Assembly: GCA_024230675.1 (NCBI GenBank)
Contig: JAAERE010000550.1
Span: 1 to 33,604, forward strand
Length of the DNA: 33,604 bases
DNA from: a bacterium
GTDB lineage: Bacteria; Zixibacteria; MSB-5A5; GN15; FEB-12
Reading direction: 5' to 3'
Part shown: piece by piece, positions 17,206-24,392 of the stretch
How positions within the stretch are numbered: the stretch's first letter is position 1
Layout of the letters: the number at the start of each line of letters is the position of its first letter
Made by a program: the position numbers and the translations under genes
Notes under the pieces: model-generated
The model's input: the letters and a program-made list of their open reading frames with translations, nothing else
Database searches by the model: none
Told to the model about the DNA's origin: nothing

Positions 17206-18159
17206 TCAAAAACTGCCGAGTTGCCGGACTTCTTCCTGGAGTTCTATCCCAAACCGATCGAAAACTCTTTTTTTCATCATATCGGCCAGTTGCCGGATAT
17301 CCTTTGAACTGGCGTTCCCGGAGTTGACGATGATATTGGCGTGTTTGTCGAAAACCGAAGCGCCGCCGACCCGGAGCTCCTTGGCGCCCGCTTCTTCGAG
17401 AAGACGCCCCGCCGGAAGCTTGCCGTGCTCCTCTTTCGGGTCCGGGATATTCTTAAAAAAACAGCCGGCCGAACGCCCGCCGGTGGGGTGTTTACCCTCG
17501 CGAGCAGCAAGTATCTCGTCCACACGGGCTTGTATGACCGAAGAATCACCTTCGGTCAACCCAAAACGGGCAGAGATGATAACAAACCGGTCATCCTTGA
17601 GGGCGGAGTGTCTATACGCAAAACCGCAGTCATCGGCGGTCATAGTTTTGATCTGCCCGGAGTCATCGACAACTGTAATCCTGGTAACTATTGCCCCTAT
17701 TTCCCCGCCAAAAGCGCCGGCGTTGCCATACACAGCACCTCCAACGGTCCCCCAGATGCCGGCCGCAAACTCAAGACCGGTCAGCGACGAGGCCGTGGCA
17801 AGGTCCACCAGGGCCATCAGATCTTCTCCCGCACCCGAATCGACTTCGGTCTCCGAGGTTTTCTGTAGTCCGGTGACATCCATCTTGATTACGATCCCGT
17901 CGAAACCTTCGTCCGAAACAAGCAGGTTGGAACCGCTGGCCATGACAAAACAGGGGATTTTGAGCCTCTTAACGGCTTTGATCGCTCGCACCGCTTCATC
18001 GGCCGACCCTACCGACACAAAATACCTGGCACGGCCGCCCGTCTTGAAGCTGGTAAGGGGAGCCAGAGCTCGAGAAAACTCCAGATTGGTGCCAAAAGCC
18101 TCCAAGAGGGCAGACATAGGTATATTGGTGCTAACTTGTGATTGATCAGCCATTTTCAT
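17206..18159 (-). CDS. murB: UDP-N-acetylenolpyruvoylglucosamine reductase MurB
   Basis: FAD enzyme that reduces UDP-GlcNAc-enolpyruvate to UDP-MurNAc in peptidoglycan synthesis; cytoplasmic. The product from ATG 18159 is 317 residues (the ATG at 18153 gives 315). Motifs, numbered from the latter: TSFKTGGRA (35-42), the FAD loop MASGSNLLVSD (71-81), GIWGTVGGAVYGNAGAFG (132-149), YRHS (Tyr180) and the catalytic Ser228 in GGRSAGCFFKN, which places it in the shorter type II group. The open frame continues 83 codons upstream, but that part is Arg-rich, antisense-like and overlaps the DUF1844 gene, so it is not coding. There is no SD; a promoter pointing at the ATG suggests leaderless translation. 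Confidence 0.95.
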   Translation of the reverse strand: MKMADQSQVSTNIPMSALLEAFGTNLEFSRALAPLTSFKTGGRARYFVSVGSADEAVRAIKAVKRLKIPCFVMASGSNLLVSDEGFDGIVIKMDVTGLQKTSETEVDSGAGEDLMALVDLATASSLTGLEFAAGIWGTVGGAVYGNAGAFGGEIGAIVTRITVVDDSGQIKTMTADDCGFAYRHSALKDDRFVIISARFGLTEGDSSVIQARVDEILAAREGKHPTGGRSAGCFFKNIPDPKEEHGKLPAGRLLEEAGAKELRVGGASVFDKHANIIVNSGNASSKDIRQLADMMKKRVFDRFGIELQEEVRQLGSF

Positions 18160-18166
18160 CGGATCA

Positions 18167-18194
18167 AATATACCGGAAACTGCGCCCAAATCAA
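18167..18194 (-). promoter_or_regulatory. Promoter of murB, predicted leaderless
   Basis: Minus strand: TTGATT (18194-18189), 16-base spacer, TATATT (18172-18167), 7 bases, ATG. Expected start at 18160, one base before the ATG. Confidence 0.6.
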
Positions 18195-18250
18195 GGCAAA
18201 AACAATCCTCCGGGGCGTACTTCGCCGGTCTTCTTCCTCTGTCTATTATA

Positions 18251-18283
18251 CTATCCAGAAGCCGTTTAGGCGGATAGTTTTTT
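18251..18283 (+). terminator. Terminator-like hairpin in plus orientation upstream of murB
   Basis: CTATCC (18251-18256) pairs with GGATAG (18272-18277), with an inner GCC / GGC stem and a 4-base bulge, followed on the plus strand by six T residues. On the minus strand no T-run follows. It could block antisense RNA entering the DUF1844 gene, or simply be the 3' hairpin of the DUF1844 mRNA. Confidence 0.35.
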
Positions 18284-18298
18284 GTACCAATGGAGCTT

Positions 18299-18676
18299 CT
18301 ACTTCTCGGATTCATCCGCCGGCGGATCATCCTTCTTCTCTTCTGCAACCGGTTCGCTCTCGGCCTCTGTCTTCGCGGCCTCGGTGGGCTTGGGATCGGC
18401 CGGTGCATCCTCTTTTTTGACCTCTTCCACGTAGTTCATCCGGAGGTCAAAGAGAAAATGGTCAAGCATCTTCTTTTCATCATCGGTTAGATTACCGTCG
18501 GTCTTCTTCTGGAGCATTTCCAGCATATCAATGCTGTTTTTGGCCATATCCAGATTGCGCTCGATTTTTCCGGACAGCTGCGAAATGGTCTTCCCCATAT
18601 GCTGCATGGCGGCGCTGTGCAGCGAAAAAGCGAGTTGGTAGAAGTTGATATCGTAGGCATCGGTTTGATCGGTCAT
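18299..18676 (-). CDS. DUF1844 domain protein
   Basis: A 125-residue protein of unknown function. Residues 10-85 fit DUF1844: the YQLAFSLHSAAMQHMG segment, NLDMAKNSIDMLEMLQKKTDGNLTDDE-type helix (given here as its core IDMLEMLQKKTDGNL, 49-63) and FLFDLRMNYVE. The tail (about 88-125) is disordered, rich in Glu, Lys, Ala, Pro and Asp. No signal peptide or membrane segment is seen. The start is well supported by GGAGAG 7 bases before the ATG. It lies 44 bases downstream of recG and may share its transcript. Confidence 0.85.
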   Translation of the reverse strand: MTDQTDAYDINFYQLAFSLHSAAMQHMGKTISQLSGKIERNLDMAKNSIDMLEMLQKKTDGNLTDDEKKMLDHFLFDLRMNYVEEVKKEDAPADPKPTEAAKTEAESEPVAEEKKDDPPADESEK

Positions 18677-18720
18677 GGAATTCTCTCCGTTTGGCGGATG
18701 TCGGTTATAAGCCTCAAGCT

Positions 18721-20808
18721 TCAGCCACCACCGAGGTAAACCCGGCGATCCTCAGCCGAAGCCCGCAGATATTTATAAAGGGCGCGGTGTTGGTTGTCAA
18801 GCCTGTCCCTGTCGGCGAACAGTTCCTCCAGCAGCTTTCGACCGGCCTCCAGTAGATCCCGATCGCGCCAGAGATTGGCCGTTCGCAGCTCCGGCAAGCC
18901 TGACTGACGAACGCCGAAAATCTCTCCCGGACCTCTGAGCTGAAGATCGGCCTCGGCAATCTGGAACCCGTCCGTCTGACTTACGAAATACTCCAATCGC
19001 TGCCGAGCAATCTCCGACAAGGGCGTGTGAGCAACAGCTATCACCGTCGCCTGTTTACCGCCACGCCCGACTCTGCCTCTCAGTTGGTGCAGTTGGGCCA
19101 GCCCGAATCTCTCGGCGTGCTCGATCACCAGTAACGTGGCTTCGGGATTGTCGATTCCAACTTCGATCACCGTCGTAGCCAACAAGAGATCGATCTCGCC
19201 CTCCCTGAATCGGGTCAGGATGGCGTCGCGCTCTTTCGGTTTGATCCGCCCGTGGACCATGGCGAGGCGAACGTCCTTGAGGCTGCCCTGTGACAGTTCG
19301 GCAAAAGCGTCCTCAACGTTCTCCAGTTCAACCTGGTCGGACTTTTCGATCAACGGATAAATCACATACCCTTGCCCGCCCTTTTTCACTTCCTCTCTCA
19401 AGTAAGTGAACAATTGGTCCTGGATATCGCTTGACCGCCAGTAGGTCTTGACCGGCTTTCTCCCCGGCGGCATCGTCTTAATGGTTGATATGTCCAGATC
19501 ACCGTACAGCGTCAGGGTGAGAGTCCGGGGGATCGGCGTAGCCGTCATGACCAGCAGGTCGGGGTCCTCCCCCTTGGCGTACAGCTTGCCCCGTTGCTCT
19601 ACTCCGAATCGGTGCTGTTCGTCTATGATCACGAGGCCCAGCCTCTCGAACGACACATAATCGTAGATCAACGCGTGGGTCCCGAACACGATGTCTATCT
19701 CTCCCGAACCGCAGCGCTCGCCGACCTTTTTCCTCTGGGCGGCCGTCAGACTTGCCGTAAGCAGGGCGGTCTCGACGCCGACCTCGGCCAGTCGAGGTTG
19801 CCAGTTGCGAAAGTGTTGTTCGGCCAGGATTTCGGTCGGGGCCATGAAGGCGGTTTGGAGTTGATTCTCGGCGGCGCAGAGGGCCGCAAGAACGGCTACT
19901 ACCGTTTTGCCACAGCCGACATCGCCGTGGAGGAGTCGAGACATGGGATGTTGCCCCTGGAGGTCTTCCAAAATCTCCTTAGTGGTTGCCTTCTGATCTA
20001 CGGTCAGCTCAAACGGCAGCGCCTTTCGGAAACCGCGCAGCCTCTGCCCCGGCGGATCATACGAGTGCTTCTTTGTTGTCGCTTCTTTCTTACCCTTGTT
20101 TCTGAAAACCCGGTATTGCAGCCCGAGGAGTTCATCAAAAGCCAGGCGCCGGCGGCATTGTTCAATCTGGTCCCGATTGTCCGGATAGTGTGTCTTGGCG
20201 ATGGCCTCATGGAGATCGGCAAGGTCGTGCTCACGACGGACCGTCGCGGGCAGGTGATCGCCAATCCTCTCGGTCAGGTGTTCGAATATGAAACTCGTGA
20301 TCTGGCGCATTCCCTTGCTACCCAACCCGACCTTGCTGAGCTCCGAAGTCTGCGGATAAACGGGAATGATGCGCCCGGCGTGAACCATTTGATCGGAGCA
20401 ATCATCAAGCCGCTCCATATCCGGGTGGACGATCTGCAAACCCTGAAAGTATCCCACCGTGCCCGTGGCGGCAAACTTCTGCCCTTTCTTGAACATCCGC
20501 TCCCAGTACTTCACCCCGCCGAACCAGAGCAGGATGATGTTGCCGGTGTCATCTCCGAGGATAACTTCATATCGCCGTCCCTTGCCGTAGAGAATCCCGT
20601 GGGCCTTGACCTCGCCTACAATTGTCGCCGTCTGGTCGACTTTCAACTGGCCGATAGGCACGACGTTGGTGCGGTCGAGATAATGGCGCGGAAAGTAATA
20701 GAGCAGATCACCGACCGCACTTAACCCGTGACTGGCGAGGACTTCGGCTTTCCGCGGGCCAACCCCTTTAACGTACTGCAGGGGCGAATTTAGCTTGAGT
20801 TCAGGCAC
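18721..20808 (-). CDS. recG: ATP-dependent DNA helicase RecG
   Basis: Branch-migrating helicase that remodels stalled forks and Holliday junctions. From GTG 20808 the product is 695 residues, the family norm. Order: N-terminal wedge/OB domain beginning LNSPLQYVKGVGPRKAEVL (a few residues from the start), Walker A GDVGCGKT (about 293-300), Walker B box DEQH (about 396), MTATPIPRTL, and the C-terminal helicase motif QLRGRVGRG. A longer frame begins with another GTG at 20868, but the extra 20 residues do not look like RecG, and a promoter lies inside that stretch pointing at GTG 20808, so I prefer the shorter form. Divergent from selC. Confidence 0.95.
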   Translation of the reverse strand: MPELKLNSPLQYVKGVGPRKAEVLASHGLSAVGDLLYYFPRHYLDRTNVVPIGQLKVDQTATIVGEVKAHGILYGKGRRYEVILGDDTGNIILLWFGGVKYWERMFKKGQKFAATGTVGYFQGLQIVHPDMERLDDCSDQMVHAGRIIPVYPQTSELSKVGLGSKGMRQITSFIFEHLTERIGDHLPATVRREHDLADLHEAIAKTHYPDNRDQIEQCRRRLAFDELLGLQYRVFRNKGKKEATTKKHSYDPPGQRLRGFRKALPFELTVDQKATTKEILEDLQGQHPMSRLLHGDVGCGKTVVAVLAALCAAENQLQTAFMAPTEILAEQHFRNWQPRLAEVGVETALLTASLTAAQRKKVGERCGSGEIDIVFGTHALIYDYVSFERLGLVIIDEQHRFGVEQRGKLYAKGEDPDLLVMTATPIPRTLTLTLYGDLDISTIKTMPPGRKPVKTYWRSSDIQDQLFTYLREEVKKGGQGYVIYPLIEKSDQVELENVEDAFAELSQGSLKDVRLAMVHGRIKPKERDAILTRFREGEIDLLLATTVIEVGIDNPEATLLVIEHAERFGLAQLHQLRGRVGRGGKQATVIAVAHTPLSEIARQRLEYFVSQTDGFQIAEADLQLRGPGEIFGVRQSGLPELRTANLWRDRDLLEAGRKLLEELFADRDRLDNQHRALYKYLRASAEDRRVYLGGG

Positions 20809-20814
20809 GTTTTC

Positions 20815-20843
20815 ATTCTGCCTGATTTTGGGACCGGAGTCAA
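20815..20843 (-). promoter_or_regulatory. Promoter of recG, predicted leaderless
   Basis: Minus strand: TTGACT (20843-20838), 17-base spacer, CAGAAT (20820-20815), 6 bases, GTG at 20808. The expected start site coincides with the G of the GTG, which decides the recG start. No SD is visible. Confidence 0.5.
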
Positions 20844-20889
20844 TTACAAACTGGCCCCCGACAGTCACATAGCCACCCCGGCAAGCCTA

Positions 20890-20918
20890 TTTACAACCAG
20901 AGAGAGATGTGGTATTAT
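20890..20918 (+). promoter_or_regulatory. Promoter of selC
   Basis: Plus strand: TTTACA (20890-20895), 17-base spacer, TATTAT (20913-20918). Each hexamer has one mismatch to consensus. The start site falls on 20925, the first base of the tRNA, leaving no 5' leader. Confidence 0.7.
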
Positions 20919-20924
20919 TCGGGC

Positions 20925-21021
20925 GGAAGAGGATGTCGTCTGGTGGCGGTCCCGGCCTTCAAAGCCGTGTGGGGGGCAATTGTATTGTCCCCGGTGGGTT
21001 CGATTCCCACCCCTTCCGCCA
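20925..21021 (+). tRNA. selC: Selenocysteine tRNA (anticodon TCA)
   Basis: A 97-base tRNA(Sec) ending in an encoded CCA (21019-21021) after discriminator G. The anticodon loop CTTCAAA (20957-20963) carries TCA. Sec-specific features are present: a D arm with 6 potential pairs (several G-U) and a 4-base loop (20935-20950), a long variable arm with a 9-bp stem (20972-20980 with 20984-20992, loop TGT), and a T arm GTGGG / CCCAC with loop TTCGATT. The acceptor is unusual: 5' GGAAGAGG faces only 7 bases, CCCTTCC, so A20930 is either bulged or opposed to C. The bottom pair of the anticodon stem (C20952, T20968) is also mismatched. Works with selA and selB of this window. Confidence 0.95.
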
Positions 21022-21151
21022 TAATGGAGCCCGTCGCTGTATCGGACTTTCACCGCGCTTTCCACCTGTATCAGCCGCCCACACCTGCAGACAGAGCTCC
21101 CGTCGGGCTCAGTTAAGAAAGGAACGTCCTTGAAGATAAAGGAGCAGCGAC

Positions 21152-21448
21152 ATGAGAACTTTCGTCCTTATGACCAAGCTGACGCCGGTGGTGTCGGCCA
21201 AGCTGAAAGACCGCGAAGAACTCGGGGCGGCATGGCTTGAGGAAGTCCACCGCAAGTGCCCCGAGGTCAAGTTCATCGCCCACTACGGCCTTCTGGGCAC
21301 ATTCGATTTCATGGATATCTACGAGGCGCCCGACGAGGAGACGGCGGCCAAGGTATCGATGATCAGCCGGGCCAACGGCGCCGCTATGGCGGAAAGCTGG
21401 ACGGCTATACCGTACAAACGCATCATTGAGTTGGCCAAAGAGATTTAG
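21152..21448 (+). CDS. GYD-domain protein
   Basis: A 98-residue protein matching the GYD domain family (ferredoxin-like fold, function unknown): MRTFVLMTKLTP at the start, AHYGLLGTFDFMDIYEAPDEE in the middle (the GxYD-type core is GTFDFMDIYEAPD, 50-62), and a C-terminal helix. No signal peptide. The start is well supported by AAGGAG 9 bases upstream of the ATG. It is the only plus-strand protein gene in the window and lies 130 bases downstream of selC with no strong terminator between, so read-through from the selC promoter is possible. The stop codon touches a tandem repeat shared with the convergent CDF gene. Confidence 0.88.
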   Translation: MRTFVLMTKLTPVVSAKLKDREELGAAWLEEVHRKCPEVKFIAHYGLLGTFDFMDIYEAPDEETAAKVSMISRANGAAMAESWTAIPYKRIIELAKEI

Positions 21449-21511
21449 TCAACGGCGCGGTGCGTCAACGGCGCGGTGCGTCAACGGCGCGGTGCGTCAA
21501 CGGCGCGGTGC
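21448..21511. repeat. Four tandem copies of a 16-bp repeat between convergent genes
   Basis: The unit GTCAACGGCGCGGTGC occurs four times without change. The first copy begins on the last base of the GYD stop codon. The last copy encodes the final residues and the TGA of the CDF gene on the other strand; every unit carries the same TGA. The gap between the two stop codons (48 bases) is exactly three units. Confidence 0.97.
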
Positions 21512-22435
21512 GTCATCGACTTTGAGTTCCGGATCGACGTGGATTATCACACGGGTGATATCGGCGAAATTGTCGAGAAGCGAATACTTGACGTTGCGGG
21601 CAATATCGTGTCCTTCGCGAACGGTCAAATCCGGCTCAACCACAATATGTAGTTCGGCAAAAATCTGGGGTCCGGAATGACGCGCTCGAAGATCGTGCAC
21701 CTGAAGGACTCCGTCGACCTCGCGAGCCTTTGACAGCATCTGGGCCAGGATACCTTTGTCGGGGGCGGTGTCGGACAGTTCCTTAAACGCCTCCCAGACC
21801 AAGCGGATACCAACTTTCAAAATGAAGATCGTTACCAGCATGGCCGCGTAAGCGTCTGCCAGGTACCAATCCGGATTGATGTACGTGGAGCCAACTCCAA
21901 CGAGCACGGCTATCGAACTGAGAGCGTCGGTTCGATGATGCCAGGCGTTGCCAATAAGCGCCGGGCTCCGAAGGCGCTTTCCCACCGCCAGGGTGTACCA
22001 GTAGAGGGCCTCTTTCAGGACAATACTTATAATCGCGGCATAAACCGCAAACAGGCTTGGGATGGAGCTCTCCTGGGAATACACAACGTTCAGGGCGTTA
22101 TATACCAGCCCCATGCCAACCAGGATAAGCAGCAAGCCGACAATCATACTGGAGATGGTTTCGATGCGGGCGTGTCCGAATTGGTGGTCCTCGTCCTCTC
22201 GTTTCCGCCCCCACCTCAGCCCCAGAAGGACCACGAAATCGCCAAAAAGGTCAGATATCGAATGGATACCATCGGCGATCAGCGCCTGCGACCGGCTGGC
22301 CAGCCCCGCCCACAGCTTGAACACTATGAGAATAATATTGACGGCTACCCCTACCCAGGTAACGCGAAAACCCGCCTTGAGGTTGGCCAAGCCCTGTGAG
22401 CTGTTGTTAAGATTGCCGTCTGACATAGCGCTCAT
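21497..22435 (-). CDS. Cation diffusion facilitator (CDF) family metal efflux transporter
   Basis: A 312-residue inner-membrane antiporter exporting a divalent metal (Zn, Fe, Mn or similar) in exchange for protons. Six membrane segments are visible (about 28-210). The metal site lies in segment 2, ALIADGIHSISDLFGD (the H/D pair HSISD), and segment 5, NAWHHRTDALSS. A cytoplasmic C-terminal ferredoxin-like domain (about 215-305) contains the HDLRARHSGPQIFAELHI motif with histidines typical of the family. The HHRTD and HSISD pattern does not fix the metal with certainty. Start at ATG 22435 (another ATG 3 codons later), no SD, with a promoter placed for leaderless start. The C-terminus is encoded by a tandem repeat. 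Confidence 0.93.
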   Translation of the reverse strand: MSAMSDGNLNNSSQGLANLKAGFRVTWVGVAVNIILIVFKLWAGLASRSQALIADGIHSISDLFGDFVVLLGLRWGRKREDEDHQFGHARIETISSMIVGLLLILVGMGLVYNALNVVYSQESSIPSLFAVYAAIISIVLKEALYWYTLAVGKRLRSPALIGNAWHHRTDALSSIAVLVGVGSTYINPDWYLADAYAAMLVTIFILKVGIRLVWEAFKELSDTAPDKGILAQMLSKAREVDGVLQVHDLRARHSGPQIFAELHIVVEPDLTVREGHDIARNVKYSLLDNFADITRVIIHVDPELKVDDAPRR

Positions 22436-22441
22436 GCTGGA

Positions 22442-22470
22442 ATGATGAACAATCGCAAATCAAAAATCAA
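22442..22470 (-). promoter_or_regulatory. Promoter of the CDF transporter gene, predicted leaderless
   Basis: Minus strand: TTGATT (22470-22465), 17-base spacer, CATCAT (22447-22442), 6 bases, ATG at 22435. The expected start site is the A of the ATG. Confidence 0.5.
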
Positions 22471-22492
22471 GGATTGAAGGGAGGCGTGCGGC

Positions 22493-23269
22493 TCACATCG
22501 ATTGTACAGGCATTTTCTGGGGATCGCCGACAAGTATCTGTTCCCGGATCGTATAAGCTTCGGCAAACGTCACGCCGACCATCTGGCCCAGATGCCGCGA
22601 ACGGGCAAACATCAGGTCATAGATGTTGATGCCCGGCGAAAAGACACCGTCCCCCGTAGACGCCGTAAGATCGTTGAGGCTGAATCCAGCCTTCATCTTC
22701 TCCTTCAGCTCCTGCGAGTTGCCAAACTGCGACTCGTAGGCTGCGATGGCCTCGATCTTCTGCTCAAACTCCGCGCTGATGTCCACAAGGAAGGAATAGT
22801 CCGTATTGCGGAAGTACGAGACATAGATGATCTTACGGGGTCGAAACGGCTCCCCCGGAACGTCGAGCTTCTTCAAACCCGCGAGGAAACAGGCGTCGTA
22901 ACTCAGACGGCTGCACGCCAGATGATCCGGATGACGTTGTTTCCAGTGCGGCAGGATTACAAGTTCCGGTCTCACCTCCCTGATTACTCCGGCGATCTTC
23001 AGCTTGTTTTCGTGAGTGTATTCAACGGCCGAATCAGGAATCTCCAGATTCCCCCGGTAAATGAGTCCGAGCGCTTTGGCGGCCGCCGCAGCTTCGCGGG
23101 CACGATCCTGCTCATTGCCGTACGTCCCCATCTCCCCGACCGTCAGATCAAGTACGCCGGTTCTTCGCCCCAGGCGAGCCATCTTGATGAGAAGCCCGCC
23201 GCAAGTGATCTCAGCGTCGTCAGGATGAGCCGCAATCGCCAGAACGTCCAGATCGGTGGATTCAGCCAT
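22493..23269 (-). CDS. bshB1: Bacillithiol biosynthesis deacetylase BshB1
   Basis: Removes the acetyl group from GlcNAc-malate, the second step of bacillithiol synthesis; zinc-dependent LmbE/PIG-L family. From ATG 23269 it has 258 residues. Motifs: IAAHPDDAE at the start (zinc His and Asp, catalytic Asp), EMGTYGNEQDRAREAAAAA (typical of BshB1), and KQRHPDHLACSRL (third zinc ligand). The start is chosen over a longer frame because GGAGAAG lies 7 bases upstream and the start overlaps the end of bshA by 8 bases. Last gene of the bshC-bshA-bshB1 operon. Confidence 0.94.
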   Translation of the reverse strand: MAESTDLDVLAIAAHPDDAEITCGGLLIKMARLGRRTGVLDLTVGEMGTYGNEQDRAREAAAAAKALGLIYRGNLEIPDSAVEYTHENKLKIAGVIREVRPELVILPHWKQRHPDHLACSRLSYDACFLAGLKKLDVPGEPFRPRKIIYVSYFRNTDYSFLVDISAEFEQKIEAIAAYESQFGNSQELKEKMKAGFSLNDLTASTGDGVFSPGINIYDLMFARSRHLGQMVGVTFAEAYTIREQILVGDPQKMPVQSM

Positions 23270-24392
23270 TGAGAACTTCTCCATAATAGTTTTCGTACTC
23301 AGAGACAATGTTCTCGGCGTTGAATCGTTCCAGCGCTGAAGCGGCGGCGTTTTTCTTGAACTCCGCAAGCCGCCTCTTGTCCTTCAACAGAGCTACGGCC
23401 GCCCTCGCCATGCTGGCAGTATCGCCGACCGGCAGTAGATAGCCGTTCTTGAAATCATCCACGACTTCCATCAGACCGGTGCCCAGAGAGCCGACAACCG
23501 GTACGCCGCAGGCCAGAGCCTCGAGCGCGGCCAGACCGAAAGACTCTTCTTCCGAAGGAATCAGAAACAGATCGGAACACGGCAGGACGGCTTCCACCCG
23601 CGTCTGGTTGCCCAGAAATATCACACGGTCGCCAAGTTTCTTCTTCTTGATTTGCCGACGCGCGAGAATCGTGTCGGGGCCTTCGCCGACCAACAACAGC
23701 CGCGACGGCAGCTCCAGCGAGATCCGCTCGAAAATGTCTATCACATCCAGCGTCCGCTTGACCGGTCGGAAGTTTGAAATGTGTGTGATCAGGAATTCAT
23801 CGTCGCCGACAAACTCAGATCGACAGCATTGCCTGGTACTCGGTTTGAATCTCTCGGAGTCGAAGAAATTGTGAATCACCTTGATTTCTTTTGTCGTCTC
23901 GAAAACTTCGCGAGTCTCATCGGCAAGGTAATTCGACACCGCCGTAATGCCGTCCGAGGCATCGATAGAGAAGCGCGTCATGTCGTAATACGAAGGGTCG
24001 GCGCCAACCAGGGTGATGTCTGTACCGTGCAACGTGGTAACAATTTTGGGGATCTTATCGTTGCGACCCTTGAGAATCTCGCGAGCCAGGTAAGCACAGG
24101 TGGCGTGCGGGATAGCATAGTGCACATGAAGGATATCCAGATCAGAGTTACGCGTCACCTCGGCCATCTTCGCGGCCAGGGTCAACGTGTACGGCGGAAA
24201 TTTAAACAGAGGATATGTTGTTGTCTCCACGCCGTGATACATCAGGTTGGCCTGATACTTGTCCAGGCGGAACGGCAGGGCGTACGATATAAAATGCACT
24301 TGATGGCCGCGCACAGCCAACTGCTGTCCCAGCTCCGTCGCCACAATGCCCGACCCCCCGGCCGCAGGATAACAGGTAATGCCGATATTCAT
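23262..24392 (-). CDS. bshA: L-malate glycosyltransferase BshA
   Basis: GT4-family enzyme joining GlcNAc (from UDP-GlcNAc) to L-malate, the first step of bacillithiol synthesis. The 376 residues show the BshA start NIGITCYPAAGGSGIVATELG-type glycine loop (core GGSGIVATELG, 12-22), HVHYAIPHA (about 94-102), TTLHGTDITLVG, and the GT4 E-x7-E motif in EESFGLAALEAL (about 281-292). The HGTDIT and YAIPHA segments distinguish BshA from generic GT4 enzymes. The ATG follows the bshC stop codon with no gap, so translation is coupled. Confidence 0.95.
   Translation of the reverse strand: MNIGITCYPAAGGSGIVATELGQQLAVRGHQVHFISYALPFRLDKYQANLMYHGVETTTYPLFKFPPYTLTLAAKMAEVTRNSDLDILHVHYAIPHATCAYLAREILKGRNDKIPKIVTTLHGTDITLVGADPSYYDMTRFSIDASDGITAVSNYLADETREVFETTKEIKVIHNFFDSERFKPSTRQCCRSEFVGDDEFLITHISNFRPVKRTLDVIDIFERISLELPSRLLLVGEGPDTILARRQIKKKKLGDRVIFLGNQTRVEAVLPCSDLFLIPSEEESFGLAALEALACGVPVVGSLGTGLMEVVDDFKNGYLLPVGDTASMARAAVALLKDKRRLAEFKKNAAASALERFNAENIVSEYENYYGEVLNG

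Noticed and set aside
18160-18408. N-terminal extension of murB by 83 codons
   Set aside because: The extension is Arg-rich, overlaps the DUF1844 gene in another frame and the murB promoter, and has no counterpart in the family.
20925-21151. selC as an integration site for a mobile island
   Set aside because: No integrase and no repeat of the tRNA 3' end were seen; the downstream gene is an ordinary GYD protein.
21448-21511. Possible CRISPR array
   Set aside because: The 16-bp units are directly adjacent with no spacers, and no cas gene is present.
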